From Diphasiastrum complanatum (Eukaryota > Streptophyta > Lycopodiopsida > Lycopodiales > Lycopodiaceae): a stretch of 64,000 bases of DNA. Positions 44,425-56,480 of the stretch are shown here, piece by piece. Both the position numbers and the translations under genes were made by a program. The stretch covers positions 63,485,662-63,549,661 of the forward strand of contig CM055097.1 in the NCBI GenBank assembly GCA_029204225.1, in the 5' to 3' direction. How positions within the stretch are numbered: the first letter of the stretch is position 1; every line of letters begins with the position of its first letter. The notes beneath the pieces were generated by a model. The model ran no database searches, had not been told where the DNA came from, and saw nothing but the letters and a program-made list of their open reading frames with translations.

Positions 44425-45302
44425 GATTGCATTCCAGACAATAGGTAATGAGTTTTGTCTGCCTCGGACATATCTTCAATAACCCATACACTCTGTCTGA
44501 ATTTATTGGGGTACTCTCGCAATGACCCTTTCTGTTTGAGCCCCGATAATTCTGTCCTCAATCTCATGTGTGAATCCTTCGGTATGAACTCCTCTCGTAA
44601 CGCGGCTTTGAATGCGTCCCATGTTTGAAAATGCATTCCTGCCATCCGATACCAATTTGTAGTGTAGCCCTCAAAATATGCTAATGCCAAGTCAGTTCTT
44701 TCTTCCTCAGGAGTGTTCATCAGACGGAAGTAATGGTCCATGTGAAACAACCAATCTTCCACAACTCGAATGTCACGCTCTCCTTTGAAAGTAGGTGGTG
44801 CTTTCACTTTGGCAGTCTTTCTTGGGCCCTCCGTGTTTCGCGCTCGTGGTTCTCTTGGTATCTGTGGAGGAGGCGCCACTGCATTCCCCCTAGTTGCTTC
44901 CAACTCTTCAAACATGGCTTCGAGCTGTGTTAGCCCGTCTCTCATTTCTCTAGCAAGGTTAATTTGAGTAAGATTCATGGCTCGCAAGGATGTTTGCCAT
45001 TCTTTCCTTTCGGTTTCTCTATCCTTCTTCACCTCGCTAAGCATAGCCGTCATTGCGCTTGATAAGTATTGCCGCATCTTCACTTCAAAGAGGTCCTGTT
45101 GCGCCTCTGGCAAGGGTTCATCTCTTGTTGTAGGTTCAGAAGGGCCACCCATCTCTTCGTGGAGGGGCGCCACTGTGGAGTGCATATGCTCTTTCTTTCT
45201 CGACTTGGACCTGGTGCCATCTCGATGCATGCGAGAGCTGTATTCTCGAGTCAGCTCTTCTCCGTCCGTCAGTGCTCGTAACTCTTCAAGATGGTCCTCC
45301 AT
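44391..45302 (-). CDS. Gag protein N-terminal and capsid part (first frame)
   Basis: Gag would form the virus-like particle that packages element RNA. The ATG at 45302 opens a frame with a charged N-terminus, a coiled-coil-like segment (about residues 70-135), and the Retrotrans_gag capsid domain: APPTFKGERDIRVVEDWLFH, YFEGYTTNWYRMAG and LREEFIPKDSHMRLRTEL. The correct frame is lost at about 44395; the remaining codons down to 44217 are out of register. Confidence 0.88.
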
Positions 45303-46118
45303 TATAGTCAGAGATGTACTTCCAACAGATTATCGCCTCAATCCTTTTTATATTTGAAGCTCTCCCTTCTGTCAGCCGGGCCCCACAGCTCTCTTTTCTT
45401 CTTTATTAAATCAGCTTCAATGAAAATATCCCTTCCTCAAACTTAGCACGCCCACATCACCTGAGAGCCAAGTAGGAACCAGGTCATTTGTGTCCAAGCA
45501 AGCACACGACAAACGGAACATACCAACCAAAGCAAACACAGAGGATCCCTCTCAAGCCACAAACCCCCCTGAGACCGGACTTAGGACCTTTGCCTAGCCG
45601 CGCCCACACAAATCTATCACAGAATTAGCCCACGGGAAAACATCCATCCAACCATCCGTGCTTTCACCATTAAGCAGCACATTGCCTCAGTCACGCCTCA
45701 CCACTTTTTGGTCGATAGCCCTTATAGCTAAACGATCGGCAGCTATCCCGCACCGGCAGCTAACCACCCGTGCTTTACACCCGAATTTGAGCAGCATCTC
45801 TGTATCAATGGTTAACCCGTACAGTTCGAATATGTCGCCCCGCACCCCACAAGGTACAGACCGTGCTTTCACCTACCTAGGCAGCACTTTGCCTCATCCG
45901 TCCTACGTGCAGACAGCGCCAGGCCCGAACCGCGAGAACTGACCGTGCTTACACCTCGAGGGCAGCACTTTGACTCATCAAGTCCCCCGTTCTGCCGACC
46001 ACCCCGACCGTGGACGCACCCGTGCTTACACTGTGGGCAGCACCTTGCACAACGGTTGTCCTGACAAATCCCAAAACGTGGCCATCCCTGTGAGACTTGC
46101 GTAGCTGACCGGCTAGTC
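45303..46118 (-). repeat. 5' leader of the gag-protease element with five degenerate repeats
   Basis: On the plus strand, five copies of CCGTGCTT(T)-N-ACAC followed by (G)GCAGCAC-TTGC occur at about 45656, 45768, 45861, 45943 and 46020, spaced 112, 93, 82 and 77 bp. No protein is encoded. Repeated leader structures of this kind could act in RNA packaging or dimerisation, which is inference. Confidence 0.7.
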
Positions 46119-46131
46119 GGCTCTGATACCA
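46119..46131 (-). other. Primer-binding site of the gag-protease element
   Basis: The minus strand reads TGGTATCAGAGCC two bases inside the 5' LTR. It is complementary to initiator methionine tRNA, as in many plant LTR elements. Confidence 0.9.
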
Positions 46132-46133
46132 CA

Positions 46134-47053
46134 TGTTGCGCCGGCGCCTCAAAGGGCGCTGGGACTTGAGCGGTTTCCCCAACATGCGCTTAAGTCTAAC
46201 ATTCATCCATCATGCACTTACGTAAAAGCCAACTCAGAAACGTAACAAGCTTAACCATTCAGACTTAAGAAAACTGGAATCCCAACCAACCCGAAAGCCA
46301 ACTCAGAATCCGTCCCCAAAAGGTAACCAAAGGCAAAGACAAGCCACACATGAAACCCAAGGCATAGTGGTCGCCAAACTGACCAATTGGCATAGCGGCA
46401 AGCCCCATGTCGATGACAGGGACCCTTAGGCGCCAGCGACACAAAAAGGTTGTAGTAAGGGTCCTTCCACTTGGACCAGTCCCGGAGGCGAAACCGAAAT
46501 GGTAATCATCCCCAAGGATCAACTTTATTAGATTTGGAAGAGGTTACATTCATACATAGACTGACCGGTCTCGGGGCCACCAACACGTGCTGGGCATTGT
46601 GCCTGGCTCGTGCTGGTAGAGGGAGCTGAGACCTGGCGACTGGATTCTTGGCGCTGGTTGAGCTGCCCAAGTTTCTGTCTGCCGGACTCCCCCTATAGTT
46701 CTGCTGTGATTCGGCGCACCCCCTCTGGTTTGAAACATAGTGCTTTCTGGTAAAGCACGCTTTTTAGGACTTAGTTTTTATTTTGCTGATTAAGCCTGGC
46801 AAGCCTGGCAGAATCAGTCTGGCTCCCGGACATGGGTCCCGGGAGCCGTCCCGGCGGCCGAATCAACCCGCTTTCCTGACTAGGCCATGACTCGAGCTCC
46901 AAAGCTAGCTCATGACTTTGTGACTACTTGACTGGCTCACCACAGGTCGGAGGCTCAGTCCTTGACGTTCTAACTTGCTCTGGGACCTTAGGGAGTGTCA
47001 CCCCTTTGAGTCTTACAGGGCACGCTGGGTGCACCCGAGTCAGCTTTACAACA
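46134..47053 (-). repeat. 5' LTR of the gag-protease element (920 bp)
   Basis: It is the near-identical partner of 41802-42721. On the minus strand it starts TGTTGTAAAG at 47053 and ends GGCGCAACA at 46134. It should contain the promoter of the element. Confidence 0.95.
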
Positions 47054-47195
47054 AATGCCCTACCTACAACATCAATTGAGCGTAGGAATATAATGATCCT
47101 AAAATTGTTATTCCCCACAAACAATTTTGATATGGTGTCTTTGATATATAACAATTTTGACATGACGTCTTTGGTGAAGTTGATGCATGTCTCGT

Positions 47196-47700
47196 CTTTT
47201 TTTTTTTTTTTCTCGAAAGAAGTAACCATCGATTAATGAATTTTTACAAAAGTACGACAAAAGCTTAAAGATGCATAAGTTTATCGGCTAATTTGAAAAG
47301 AAGTGGGAGGGAGATGACAAAGTCGCCAGTCCCAAATTGCCTACTATCCTTTCAAGCCATATGTTCCAAAGAGTAGTTATTCTATTGCATTGCCAAAACT
47401 TATTTTTCTCTGCATCAACAAAAGTAATGTCATTTAATGTCCCGTCTTTTGGTTCTCAAAGTTGCCTTGTAAATAAAGCTCTCGCAATCTTCAACAACAC
47501 ACTTATTATGTTGAGAGAAACAAGGTGATAATACATAAGGAGATTCTAAATTGCCTTATGTAATACATTGAAATAGCCGAAAAACAAAAATGCAAGATTG
47601 CAATTTAGGATGGAAAATTATAAAAATACTCCCATGCATAAACTCACCTAGGATTAACACCTCTACTTGTGACAACAGCTTCTCCCTATAGTGGCAAAGC
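47196..47700 (-). pseudogene. Possible 3' end of a LINE with poly(A) tail
   Basis: A run of 17 T (47197-47213) would be the poly(A) tail of a minus-strand element. Upstream on the minus strand, near 47400-47340, ITTLWNIWLERIVGNLG resembles the last segment of plant LINE zf-RVT regions (W.iWk.RN). The evidence is weak. Confidence 0.35.
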
Positions 47701-50524
47701 TATCAAAAAAATAGAGTTATTCTTGAAGTTCCAACCTTACATAGATATTGCATTCTTATGATAAAGTATATATTCTAATATGAGAAGCCTAGAAACAGTC
47801 AGATGAAAAGATGACGCTTTTCACAAGATTTTGTCCACGGTGCTCATGTTCACAAAATTTCAAGCCCTTCAAATAAGTTTAAGAGGGCTTTGACGTGCAA
47901 AAAAGGCCTTATCTGCAGACTGCTCCTCGTTGGAGCATCTTGAATGTTCGTTCCTCTTCATTCAATCTTCAGCTGCGGACCCACAAGGGATGAGATGGAT
48001 CATGACCCACAAGGAATCAGACCCACAAGCGATGAGATGGATCATGACCCACAAGGATCAGACCGTTGGGAAATAATTTGAGGATGCTACAGTAGCTTAT
48101 TATGCTACCTTCACCTTCTTTATTTTTCTTCTCGAGATCAACGTGTTACATTCACTTTCACTGGACGTAGTAGATTAATAGACGACTACTGATGCATGTG
48201 ATTTCATGGTATGATCATTAATGCTACAGTATCAATGGAAAATTAAAATGCTAGCCCAAGACCAGCAAAAGCTGTTGAAACACACGTGACACACACACAC
48301 ACACAAAGAAAAACAAAAGCTGCTGCTGATCACATTCATTTTGTAAGATTTGCCTACTCTCAAACCACGAGCAAAAGAGACTTTTTATTTATTTTTTAAG
48401 CACTGCTGCATTTCTTCATGGTTAGGTTGTTTCGGTTTGTTGAAACTTGACAGTTGATAGTAGTGTTCAAGGTGGTATAGTAACCAACTAAGTTAGTAAG
48501 TTGTGTAAGCGTTCATCTTTTATCAGTGATGCGGCATGCCTCAACAGTCGAGCCAAGTTTGAAGTTCTGAGCTATATGCTTCTGAAAATGGACACTTAGT
48601 AATTCATTTGAAAAGAGTTGTTCTTATGTAATTCCCAAGACTGGGCCGTCCTTGCTACGTCGATGGCTCACAAAATGTAGATAAAGTCTTACACTGGAAA
48701 TGATGAAAGTGGCTTGGAATTGATTAATTTCAAAGTTACCGGCCCTAGTTGATATGTAAATTTAGCATTGGTCACAAAACATCGACAAGGCCTTAAGGAG
48801 ATTTGGGGAATCCGTATTTCATGGATCAAATTCATAATTTCTAGGATTTTAAACCATAAAAAATTTCGCTAGTTCTAGCCACAGTTCGAAAATTTATCAG
48901 TTTTATTATAGTATTTTACTTCGTTCACTCAAGTGTTAAGGTTGTCTATAAAATTAGATTGAAATTTTCAAACAGCGTAAAAGGTATACCTTGTTGCAAG
49001 AGGTTTGAATTTTAAACTACATACTAAAGTGGATTCTTAAGAGCTCCATTAAACCAATTTTGCAAGCATAAAAAAACTTCACCTCTGAAAATGAATGGAT
49101 TTAGAGCTTGCATAAGAGTGAGCATTGGTTGTTGATGCAAAGAACCTAGTAGCATGTTGGTAAAGTAGTCCTGAGTCCTGACTCCAATCCAAAAGTCCAG
49201 GTACTTGGAATTGGACTTTAAGACCTGCATGCTTCATGACTGCCTATGAAGATACAATGTCTATGAATGATACAAGGAAACCGTCAAGGAATGCATCTAA
49301 AAATTATTTATTATATGACAGTGAAATCATATAAGCTCTCTAAAATCCAAAAATTACTCAATTGTAGTGATTTTTTTATGTAACTTTGTCAACAACGTGC
49401 GATACCTCAATACTTCAACGTGGGAGTAGGTCTGGCTTGGGATTGCAAGCTCCATTGCCCTTCAAGACCTTCAAGGGTCTCTTTGCCTTTCTTTTCTCCT
49501 TACTAGGTCTAAACATCATAGTTCATCCAAAATTACTCTTCATGCAAGAGAGAATAGAATTCCGTGTTTGTGTACCCCATGAGCCCCCCTCTTTGCTACC
49601 TGACTTCCCGCAAAACTGTAAATCATACAGGTAGGAATGATGGTGCAACAACTACTAACACTTAATAAATTCTCCGATGCAATTTGCTAATTGCCCAGTC
49701 AATGAACGAAAACTAAACATGTGACATATATGAATTTATCCTTGTAATATGGAGTCAAAAGCGCTGAGGTCAGAGGCAGCAGTCAGGTTGAGGTCATGCA
49801 ATATTGCAAGATTCCAACAGTACATACACGTTCGATAACGCATATTTCCTAATTTCCTTGAGACTCGATCTATGCCTAGGGAGGCCAGACATGCATAGCT
49901 GCTAAGAAGTCTGAAACCAAAAACTAAAAATATATGGGGGAACTGGGGCAATCAACGTGCATGATGTGTTTGCCAGGGTGGGCACTGGGCAGTCACGGCA
50001 CTGTGTAGTTGAAACTTGAAAGTCGAAACTGGGAAGCGGAACCTTTCAAGTTTCTATCGTTCGGTTTGGTTATAATATGCATTCATAGCTATACCCTCAA
50101 GCCTCAAGGTTTAGCTGAGTCTAGAGGTTTAGAGTTTTGTCCTTACTCGATCCACCTGCCAGGCTGCCAGCGTCCAGGCTCCCTCAGGACCCGTCAGGGC
50201 CGTCACCCACTCCTCTTTCAAGTTTCTGCAACCTGCAATGCACAATGCAATTTCCAAATATTGTTAAAGGCTTAAAACCTCACAAGTTGCAGATCCTTCC
50301 AGAATATGCATCTACAGGCAAGGCCACAAGGTTTCTCTTTATTACCTTAATACAGCTGGAGCTGTTGTGCATTCAAGTCTCAACGGTTAATAGTCTGGGT
50401 TAGCTTGAGATATAGAGTGAGTACTAGAACACGAATTCTAGCTGATTGAGCTGCTTTATCTTTGTGCCCGAGGAACCATAGAACACTCCTTCCATTTTTG
50501 TTGTGAGGTGAGAATCAGAAAAGG
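47701..50524. other. Non-coding region upstream of the membrane protein gene
   Basis: There are only short, motif-free frames. A 41-42 bp unit with GATGAGATGGATCATGACCC is tandemly duplicated at about 47978-48063. A short (CA)n is at 48290-48305. The last few hundred bases before 50525 may be promoter and leader, but no TATA box is convincing. Confidence 0.45.
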
Positions 50525-51481
50525 ATGGAGGTATCCACTTTATCAAAGGAGCTGCCAGATAGCATAGCTGATTTCAAACTCTATGGGGTGTTCAAGGAGG
50601 CAACCAGACTTCTGCAAAAGCACTCAGTCTTGCTTTTGTCACTTACAGGTGTATTTTACGCACCATATATTCTGCTCAACCTCCTTATTTTGTTCAGCCT
50701 ACGGCCCAGCACAACTTCGATAATACAGGAACTCTTTGCTGGGGACTTCACGGCCTTGGCGAATCTGTTAGCTGATCATTATTCCATTCCAGCGCCTCAG
50801 TTCATCTTGCTGGTTTTGATATGCAGGTTGCTATCAATAGCATTGACTTTGTATCTTATTACTGCTATCGCCTATTCCATTGGAAGCATTTACTCCACTG
50901 GGGAGCCATCTTTTATATGTGTTCTTGATCAGCTTCCCAAGCTCTGGCCAAAAGTTGCGATCACTTTTCTTTGGTCTGCATCCATCCTTTTGATCTTTGA
51001 GGTCGCTTCTTCATTGATCATTGGTTTTATCTACAACCTACTGAAAGATCTTGGAGTTGCGAGCGCGGCTTATTTTGCCGCTTATCTACTTAGCATTGTT
51101 GTTTCTTGCATTCTTTATGTTTCCGTCATCTGGCTTTTAGCGACAGTCATCCCAGCGTTGGAGGAAACATGTGGCCGAGATGCTTTGGTGAGGAGCTCGG
51201 CTTTGATCGTGGGGAAAAAATGTGTTGCTTTGGCATTCATCATCATCTTCGAGATCCTTGGTATTGTTGCCGGTGCAGTACTGCAGGCTTGGATTATAAG
51301 CTGCGAGTTTGAGTACCTCATTGTCAAGGTCTTCGTCTTGTTTGTGCTTGTCCTCTCGGGAGGTGTTGTAGTTTTGTATGCCAATGTCATGGTCACTGTA
51401 TTGTATTTCTCATCAAAGGCATACCATAGTCAGTGCTCATCTGCCTTCATTGAAGGCTACAGCCTATTGAGTTTACCTTGA
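50525..51481 (+). CDS. Multi-pass membrane protein of a plant-specific family
   Basis: A single-exon 318-residue protein of unknown function. A soluble N-terminus of about 32 residues with FKLYGVFKEATRLLQKHS is followed by about six hydrophobic segments: residues 34-58, 92-120, 144-170, 176-210, 232-258 and 266-296. Motifs typical of the family include YSTGEPSF after segment 2, ITFLWSASILLIFE in segment 3, ATVIPALEETCGRDALVRSS after segment 4 and the C-terminal VLYFSSKAYHSQ. This arrangement resembles, from memory, the uncharacterised Arabidopsis proteins At4g19950 and At5g44860. It is probably located in an endomembrane or the plasma membrane; no signal peptide cleavage site is evident. The frame is intact, the start is the first ATG, and no neighbour shares its function. 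Confidence 0.85.
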   Translation: MEVSTLSKELPDSIADFKLYGVFKEATRLLQKHSVLLLSLTGVFYAPYILLNLLILFSLRPSTTSIIQELFAGDFTALANLLADHYSIPAPQFILLVLICRLLSIALTLYLITAIAYSIGSIYSTGEPSFICVLDQLPKLWPKVAITFLWSASILLIFEVASSLIIGFIYNLLKDLGVASAAYFAAYLLSIVVSCILYVSVIWLLATVIPALEETCGRDALVRSSALIVGKKCVALAFIIIFEILGIVAGAVLQAWIISCEFEYLIVKVFVLFVLVLSGGVVVLYANVMVTVLYFSSKAYHSQCSSAFIEGYSLLSLP

Positions 51482-53030
51482 TCTAAAATTCTCTTCGAGG
51501 ACGGATCAAGACGCTATTGTCTGTGTATGCAGTTCCATTCATCTCACGTGATGTCAGTCATAACGACTATGCTGCGCTATCGAAATAATTGTTTTTTGGA
51601 TCAAATGTATCGAATTGACACATCGTTGATTGTGAGTTTCTTAAGTTGGATGTACTACACAATTTCCGCAGCAACAATACTCGTGATAGATCTTACTTTA
51701 TTTTATTTTTTGGTAATCTTACTATGCTTTTATTAGAATACTGTTTACTGAGAATGTTCCAGTCTATGAATAGTACATGAATATGAAAGCATTCTGTTAT
51801 GGATATTACTACGGCTGCTGAACCGATCTGTGCAATCACACTAAGATGTGTTATGACGTAGACCTCAAATTTGTTATGTCTGGAGAGGTGCTGAGGTGCT
51901 TCTAAACAGCCTCTGAAGTGCACTCAAGTCCGTTAGTTCCTTGATCTTCAAAAAATTGCACCAACTTATATTTACATGAGCGCCTTATAACATGTATGTA
52001 GAATTAATGTTATGCAATTGTAACCCTGTTACTGATAGCATTCATCGATAACGAGTAACACCCAAAAAGCAACAACACACAAAAGATGAGATTCAGAGAA
52101 AGAGTACAATAACTCTTTCGTATTTGATATGATAATCCAAAACTTGCTTAAATGGGTCACTATGCCAAAAGTAGGAAAAACTAATAGCGTAAAGCATAAT
52201 TTTTTGATGATGCTGTTCAAGATGAAACAGCAGTGTCGGTAACCAGAATGCATTGGAAAAAGCTTTGAATGCTCAGCAAAAGATCAAATGATGCAACAGA
52301 TTGAATAGACGAGTTTTTGAGAAGTCTACCAAAATCAACTTAACAACATTCATGAAAGATCAAGCAACATTGTAGACCTTACTACTAGTAAGGTGCACTT
52401 TGGAACAAAAGACATCCTATATAAAATTTTAAGTGCCATACAGGATAGTGCCAAACAAAGAAAACAAACATGGCAACAATCACAAGAAATGTCAGAACGA
52501 AGACAGGAAGAAATGTGCAACGGGATGGTCACTAATTTTGACTCTTATCTTGACAGGTATTCCACAATAGCCAGTCAATGTTCATTCAAACTACTATTCC
52601 TGAATTGTTTACCATTGTTGATGTTTTCACAGCAATGTTCTTTTTAATCTGAGTGCAATATCTAAAGCCAAAGTTGGATATTGATCAAGATGTCTTGAAC
52701 AAGCAAGATCTAAGATGATGCTGATGGGGAATACTTAACAGGTGCACTTCTAGCCCCACTCCATCCAATGGTGATGGATGAAGCTAAGGGAAAAATAAGA
52801 TATGTGATCCTTGGGATGGAGTGGGGCCTGTGCAGCAGAGTCATGCAGGTGCATCTGCGGTGCACTCTCTAATGAGAGCCATGTTGATTGTTTTGAGGAA
52901 GTAAGGAATATCATTAATGGGAGCAAAGTTACTAATTAGTGCCAATTCTTCTTCTATATAGACAAATAGGTCAAAACAAAGAACCTATCTATGAATGTTG
53001 TAGACCTCTACAATTGTAGCTTAAATGTGG
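51482..53030. other. 3' region and intergenic sequence
   Basis: The 3' UTR of the membrane protein gene lies in the first few hundred bases. An 84-codon frame (52393-52647) with a Gln/Glu-rich stretch has no recognisable domain. Nothing else can be supported. Confidence 0.35.
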
Positions 53031-53039
53031 AGTACAATC

Positions 53040-53685
53040 CGATATTCAAGAATTGCATCTTAGTCCAATAATAAAAAAGACCTGATCTAAGCTATTGTAT
53101 TGGAAGATTGAGTCAATTCATGCAAGATCCTAGTGAGGAGCATTGGAAGCTAAGAAAATGAATTTTGAGGTACATCATTGGAACTCGAGATTTCGGCATA
53201 TTATATGAGGGATCATCATGTAATCTTTTTAGATTTTCAAATTCGGACTATGCTGGAGATGTAATGGATAGGAAATCCATTAGTGCTCATTGTATTTTCA
53301 TAGGTGATGGAGCTATATCATGGATGTCGAAGAAACAAGCCACTATCTCATTGTCATTTAGTGAGGCCGTGTACAAAGCTCTTACACATTGCACAAAAAA
53401 GAGATGGTATGGATCGAGAGGATGATCAAGGATCTTCACTTGCTGGATTTTGCAAAAAGCCCAATCATCTTTTGTGACAATCAATCAACCCAAAGTTTGG
53501 CAACCAATCCTATCTTTCATGCTAGGAGCAAGTCATTGCAAAGGAGGTGGAGCTTCAACATGTGTCCTCAAGGGAATGTGTGGCTGATATCTTCACCAAA
53601 GCATTGGGAAAGGACTTGTTCATGAAGCATAGGACATCACTTGGAGTGTTATCAAAGTCCATGCTAAAACTAGTTGAAGAGGAAG
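53040..53685 (+). pseudogene. Copia RNase H remnant
   Basis: Starting near 53100, fragments of the RNase H domain include LRYIIGTRDFGILYEG and FSNSDYAGDVMDRKSISAHC. In this motif the first catalytic Asp (usually SDSD or DADW) is Asn. SWMSKKQATISLS follows, then, after a frameshift at about 53395, IKDLHLLDFAKSPIIFCDNQ and LATNPIFHAR. It ends just before a purine-rich GAAGAGGAAG, a probable polypurine tract, and the LTR-like sequence at 53686. Confidence 0.85.
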
Positions 53686-54030
53686 TGTGAAAGATTCAAC
53701 TAGTTTAGTCATATTTGCTACATTTGTTTATATGTCAAATTGAGGCCAACTTTATATTAGACTTAGAGTTGGACTTTCCAAAGTTAATTAGTCTAAATTT
53801 CATTTAAATAAAACTTTTGGAAAGCATGGGAAAGTTAGAAGTCAAGTTTGAGTAGATTCAAATTTACCTGTTAGGTACATTAAATCTAGACCCAAAAATA
53901 GTAGGGTTTACATTCTGGAGGGAAAGCCAAGTGGCCACATAGGGTTTGGACCTGTTGGGTTCTACTATCAACTGGTGCACTATACTTGTGATTGCTTTTT
54001 TTATTTATATTTGTTATTTTTAGGTTCACA
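53686..54030 (+). repeat. Probable 3' LTR of the Copia remnant
   Basis: It begins TGTGAAAGATTC immediately after the purine tract and ends at GGTTCACA, giving about 345 bp with TG...CA ends. No second copy in the window confirms the borders. ACACGTGTGAA at the right edge also occurs at about 8325. Confidence 0.5.
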
Positions 54031-54904
54031 CGTGTGAAATACAGTAGGATACTGTTGTTGTATGAACAATAGCTTCTATTTATATTTTGATTAATGTTTG
54101 ATCAAGTTCTATTAAAATTAGCATTCCATTTTGTGTGTCTAGCAGTGTTGTCATGCTGCAAATAAAGTATTTCCAAAAGATTTTCACCAAATGTGTAGAT
54201 TATCTTGTGTACAATGGTGATTGTCAAATTTGGATCATTTCAAACATTGGAATAATTAATAAAGACCTTGGACTCCAAAGTGTCATTAAACACAAGTGCT
54301 CCAACGAGATGAACGTGAATAAAATTTGTATTCTTCAAATGTTTTGTTACTTGGGCTAACAAAATGAGACAACATTGTTTTCTTTTGATCCATGCCATCA
54401 ATAACAAGGCCGAGATATTTTTGATGACATTCCAAACATTTCTTTCGATGCTTGGCCAGCTTTTGTCTTTCAATTGTCTATTAATCTTTGTGCACTTGGA
54501 GGGCTTTGGCACCACCGACTAAAAACTACAATTAAAGTATTTAAATAAATAGTGATATCATAACATTATATTTTGTATAGTAATTTAATATATAATTATT
54601 TCAAAACAAAAAGATTACAAATCAGAGACAAACTTAATTAATTTTGACCTTTCTCATCACTGGTCTTTGCAAGTTGTTTGGCAAATTTTAATAACTTGCA
54701 AGTAGAACATACTATCAGTCATGATTTTTTGAGAATCTTTACCAATCCAAAATCTCTTTTCCAAATCCTAAAAAAATATGAGCAACACAAATAGGCGACA
54801 TTTTTTGCTTTGACAAATTCTTTGCACATCAAAAATATTTCTAATTATGTAAAATTATCTGGCAAGTGAAAACATACAAAATTAGGCACGTCCACAAAAT
54901 GCTC
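54031..54904. other. Non-coding AT-rich stretch
   Basis: Only short unassignable frames occur. Confidence 0.35.
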
Positions 54905-55170
54905 TTAGTTTTTTGGACAGATTGTGAGATTTTGCTCACTACACTTTAGTTGCTTCTCTACTCAGGAGCTCATGCATGTATTCTCTCTCTACCCAAGAGC
55001 AAGCCTTTTCTATACTTAATTTTTTCACCAGGAGTTGCCTTTATATGTGAATGTACTTTGGTGGATGATTTATGCATGTTCTATGTTCTCTTGCCTTAGA
55101 ATTTTCAAGATAGATTGTAGAATCAATCAAGTGCAAAATCTTTGTGCCATCACACACATCTTAGATCATT
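54905..55170. repeat. Dispersed repeat R1, copy 3 (inverted, partial)
   Basis: It is the reverse complement of about 36160-36400, with matching phrases such as GTACTTTGGTGGATGATTTA and CCAAGAGCAAGCCTTTTCTA. It is more diverged than copies 1 and 2. Confidence 0.65.
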
Positions 55171-56119
55171 CACACACTTTGAGGTGTCACATGAGAAAAC
55201 TTCACAAAGGATGCATAGCTTCTTGGTCTCTCTTCTATGACTAACATAGGATAATATTAAGATTGTGAATTGTAATGTTTTATTAGTTTGTAAATTTCTT
55301 TCTGACCTATTTCCAACAAAAGCCTTAGGTTACAATCTTTTTAGATACTGCGATGTCAAGCAGTTCACCTCTTCCATTCCAATAGTTAGGACTCAGTACG
55401 TAGCAACAACTGGGTCCTCTTCCTCTGATATTCCTAATGAAAGCTTTTTTTACAAAGCCACTCCTGATTCTCATCATATTACTCTCAATAATATGGCTTC
55501 AGCATCATTTATGTGCTCATCATCTGACATTCCTCAACTAAGTACTTATCAATAAATGACACCTGTAATGCAACCTGTTACAAATGTTAAATCCTCAAGT
55601 GACGAATCGGATTCACAGATTTCAATTCTAGTAAATCTACGGATCCTCGTCAATCTGTTAATTCTCGACGTTCAAGCTTTCCACAAATTCGCAAGAGTCC
55701 TACATCTCAAAATCGCATTAGATCTAAAAGAGCTATATTTTCTAAAAATCCAAAAAAAGAAAACAAAAATACAAGAGATATTTGAGATCTTCACCTGTGT
55801 CGTCAAATCGTCAAAAACACTTGATTACAAGATCTGAGATTCAAAATGTACGAAATATTATTTGTTGCTCATTCTCTTGCTTGCAAAAATTGAGTATCAA
55901 AGAAATCGAGAAATTGAAATCAAAATTCTTTTACGAAGGAAAGATGAAAGAAATTACTATTTGTGTGCAATAGTGAGACCGGACAAAAATTTCTATTCGC
56001 ATTTTTTAAATGCATTGGAGGTTTGTCGCAATGCTTACAAAGCAGTTCACACTGACAATTAGAAACTCTCTTCAAAGAATGCATGTGCGACTTCAAAAAG
56101 ACCCAACATTACAAGGATC
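55171..56119 (+). other. Unassigned low-complexity coding-like sequence
   Basis: Several overlapping open frames of 60-96 codons (55265-56062) are Ser-, Lys- and Asn-rich. A linker between Copia integrase and reverse transcriptase would look similar, but no domain is recognisable. Confidence 0.25.
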
Positions 56120-56480
56120 TCTACAAGGTCTATGCTTTGAAAATTACTCTCTCCCTCTCTCAAGTAGAAATCCGAGGTTAACGAGGTGTAGTCAACATCA
56201 TTTTGATTGGACCCCTTGCATATCTCCTCATAATTCGATTGCTTTAGTGACATAAAGACCCTTGATTATGATTGGACCAATTTCATGGATCTTTCACTTT
56301 TGATTGGTCGCATGACTTCATGAAAACACATAGGAAAGTGTCACTAGCCCTCTACTATCATGCCATGTGTAAGAAGCCTAACCTAACTCGAAATACATCA
56401 CACACCAAAATTGGCCTAATCACCTACTAACATGTGTGCATGAGGTAGAAAAGTCAAAGTACCCCCCAAACTCAAGATTA
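56120..56480. repeat. Dispersed repeat R1, copy 4 (direct, diverged)
   Basis: Phrases shared with copies 1 and 2 include ATTGGACCAATTTCATGGAT, CCTACTAACATGTGT and the CCCCNAACTCAA end. About 75-80% similar by eye. Confidence 0.6.

Larger units (their letters stand above)
41797..47058 (-). mobile_element. Complete non-autonomous gypsy-type element (gag-protease only) with target duplication
   Basis: Two 920-bp LTRs (41802-42721 and 46134-47053) flank a 3.4 kb interior, and the 5-bp target duplication AATGC is present on both sides (41797-41801 and 47054-47058). On the minus strand the interior has a primer-binding site, an ~800 bp leader with short repeats, gag, protease, an ~350 bp non-coding tail and a polypurine tract. 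No reverse transcriptase, RNase H or integrase is encoded. I count five differences between the LTRs, so the insertion is recent. The structure fits the class called TR-GAG or, more broadly, large non-autonomous LTR elements, which depend on enzymes from other elements. Confidence 0.93.
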
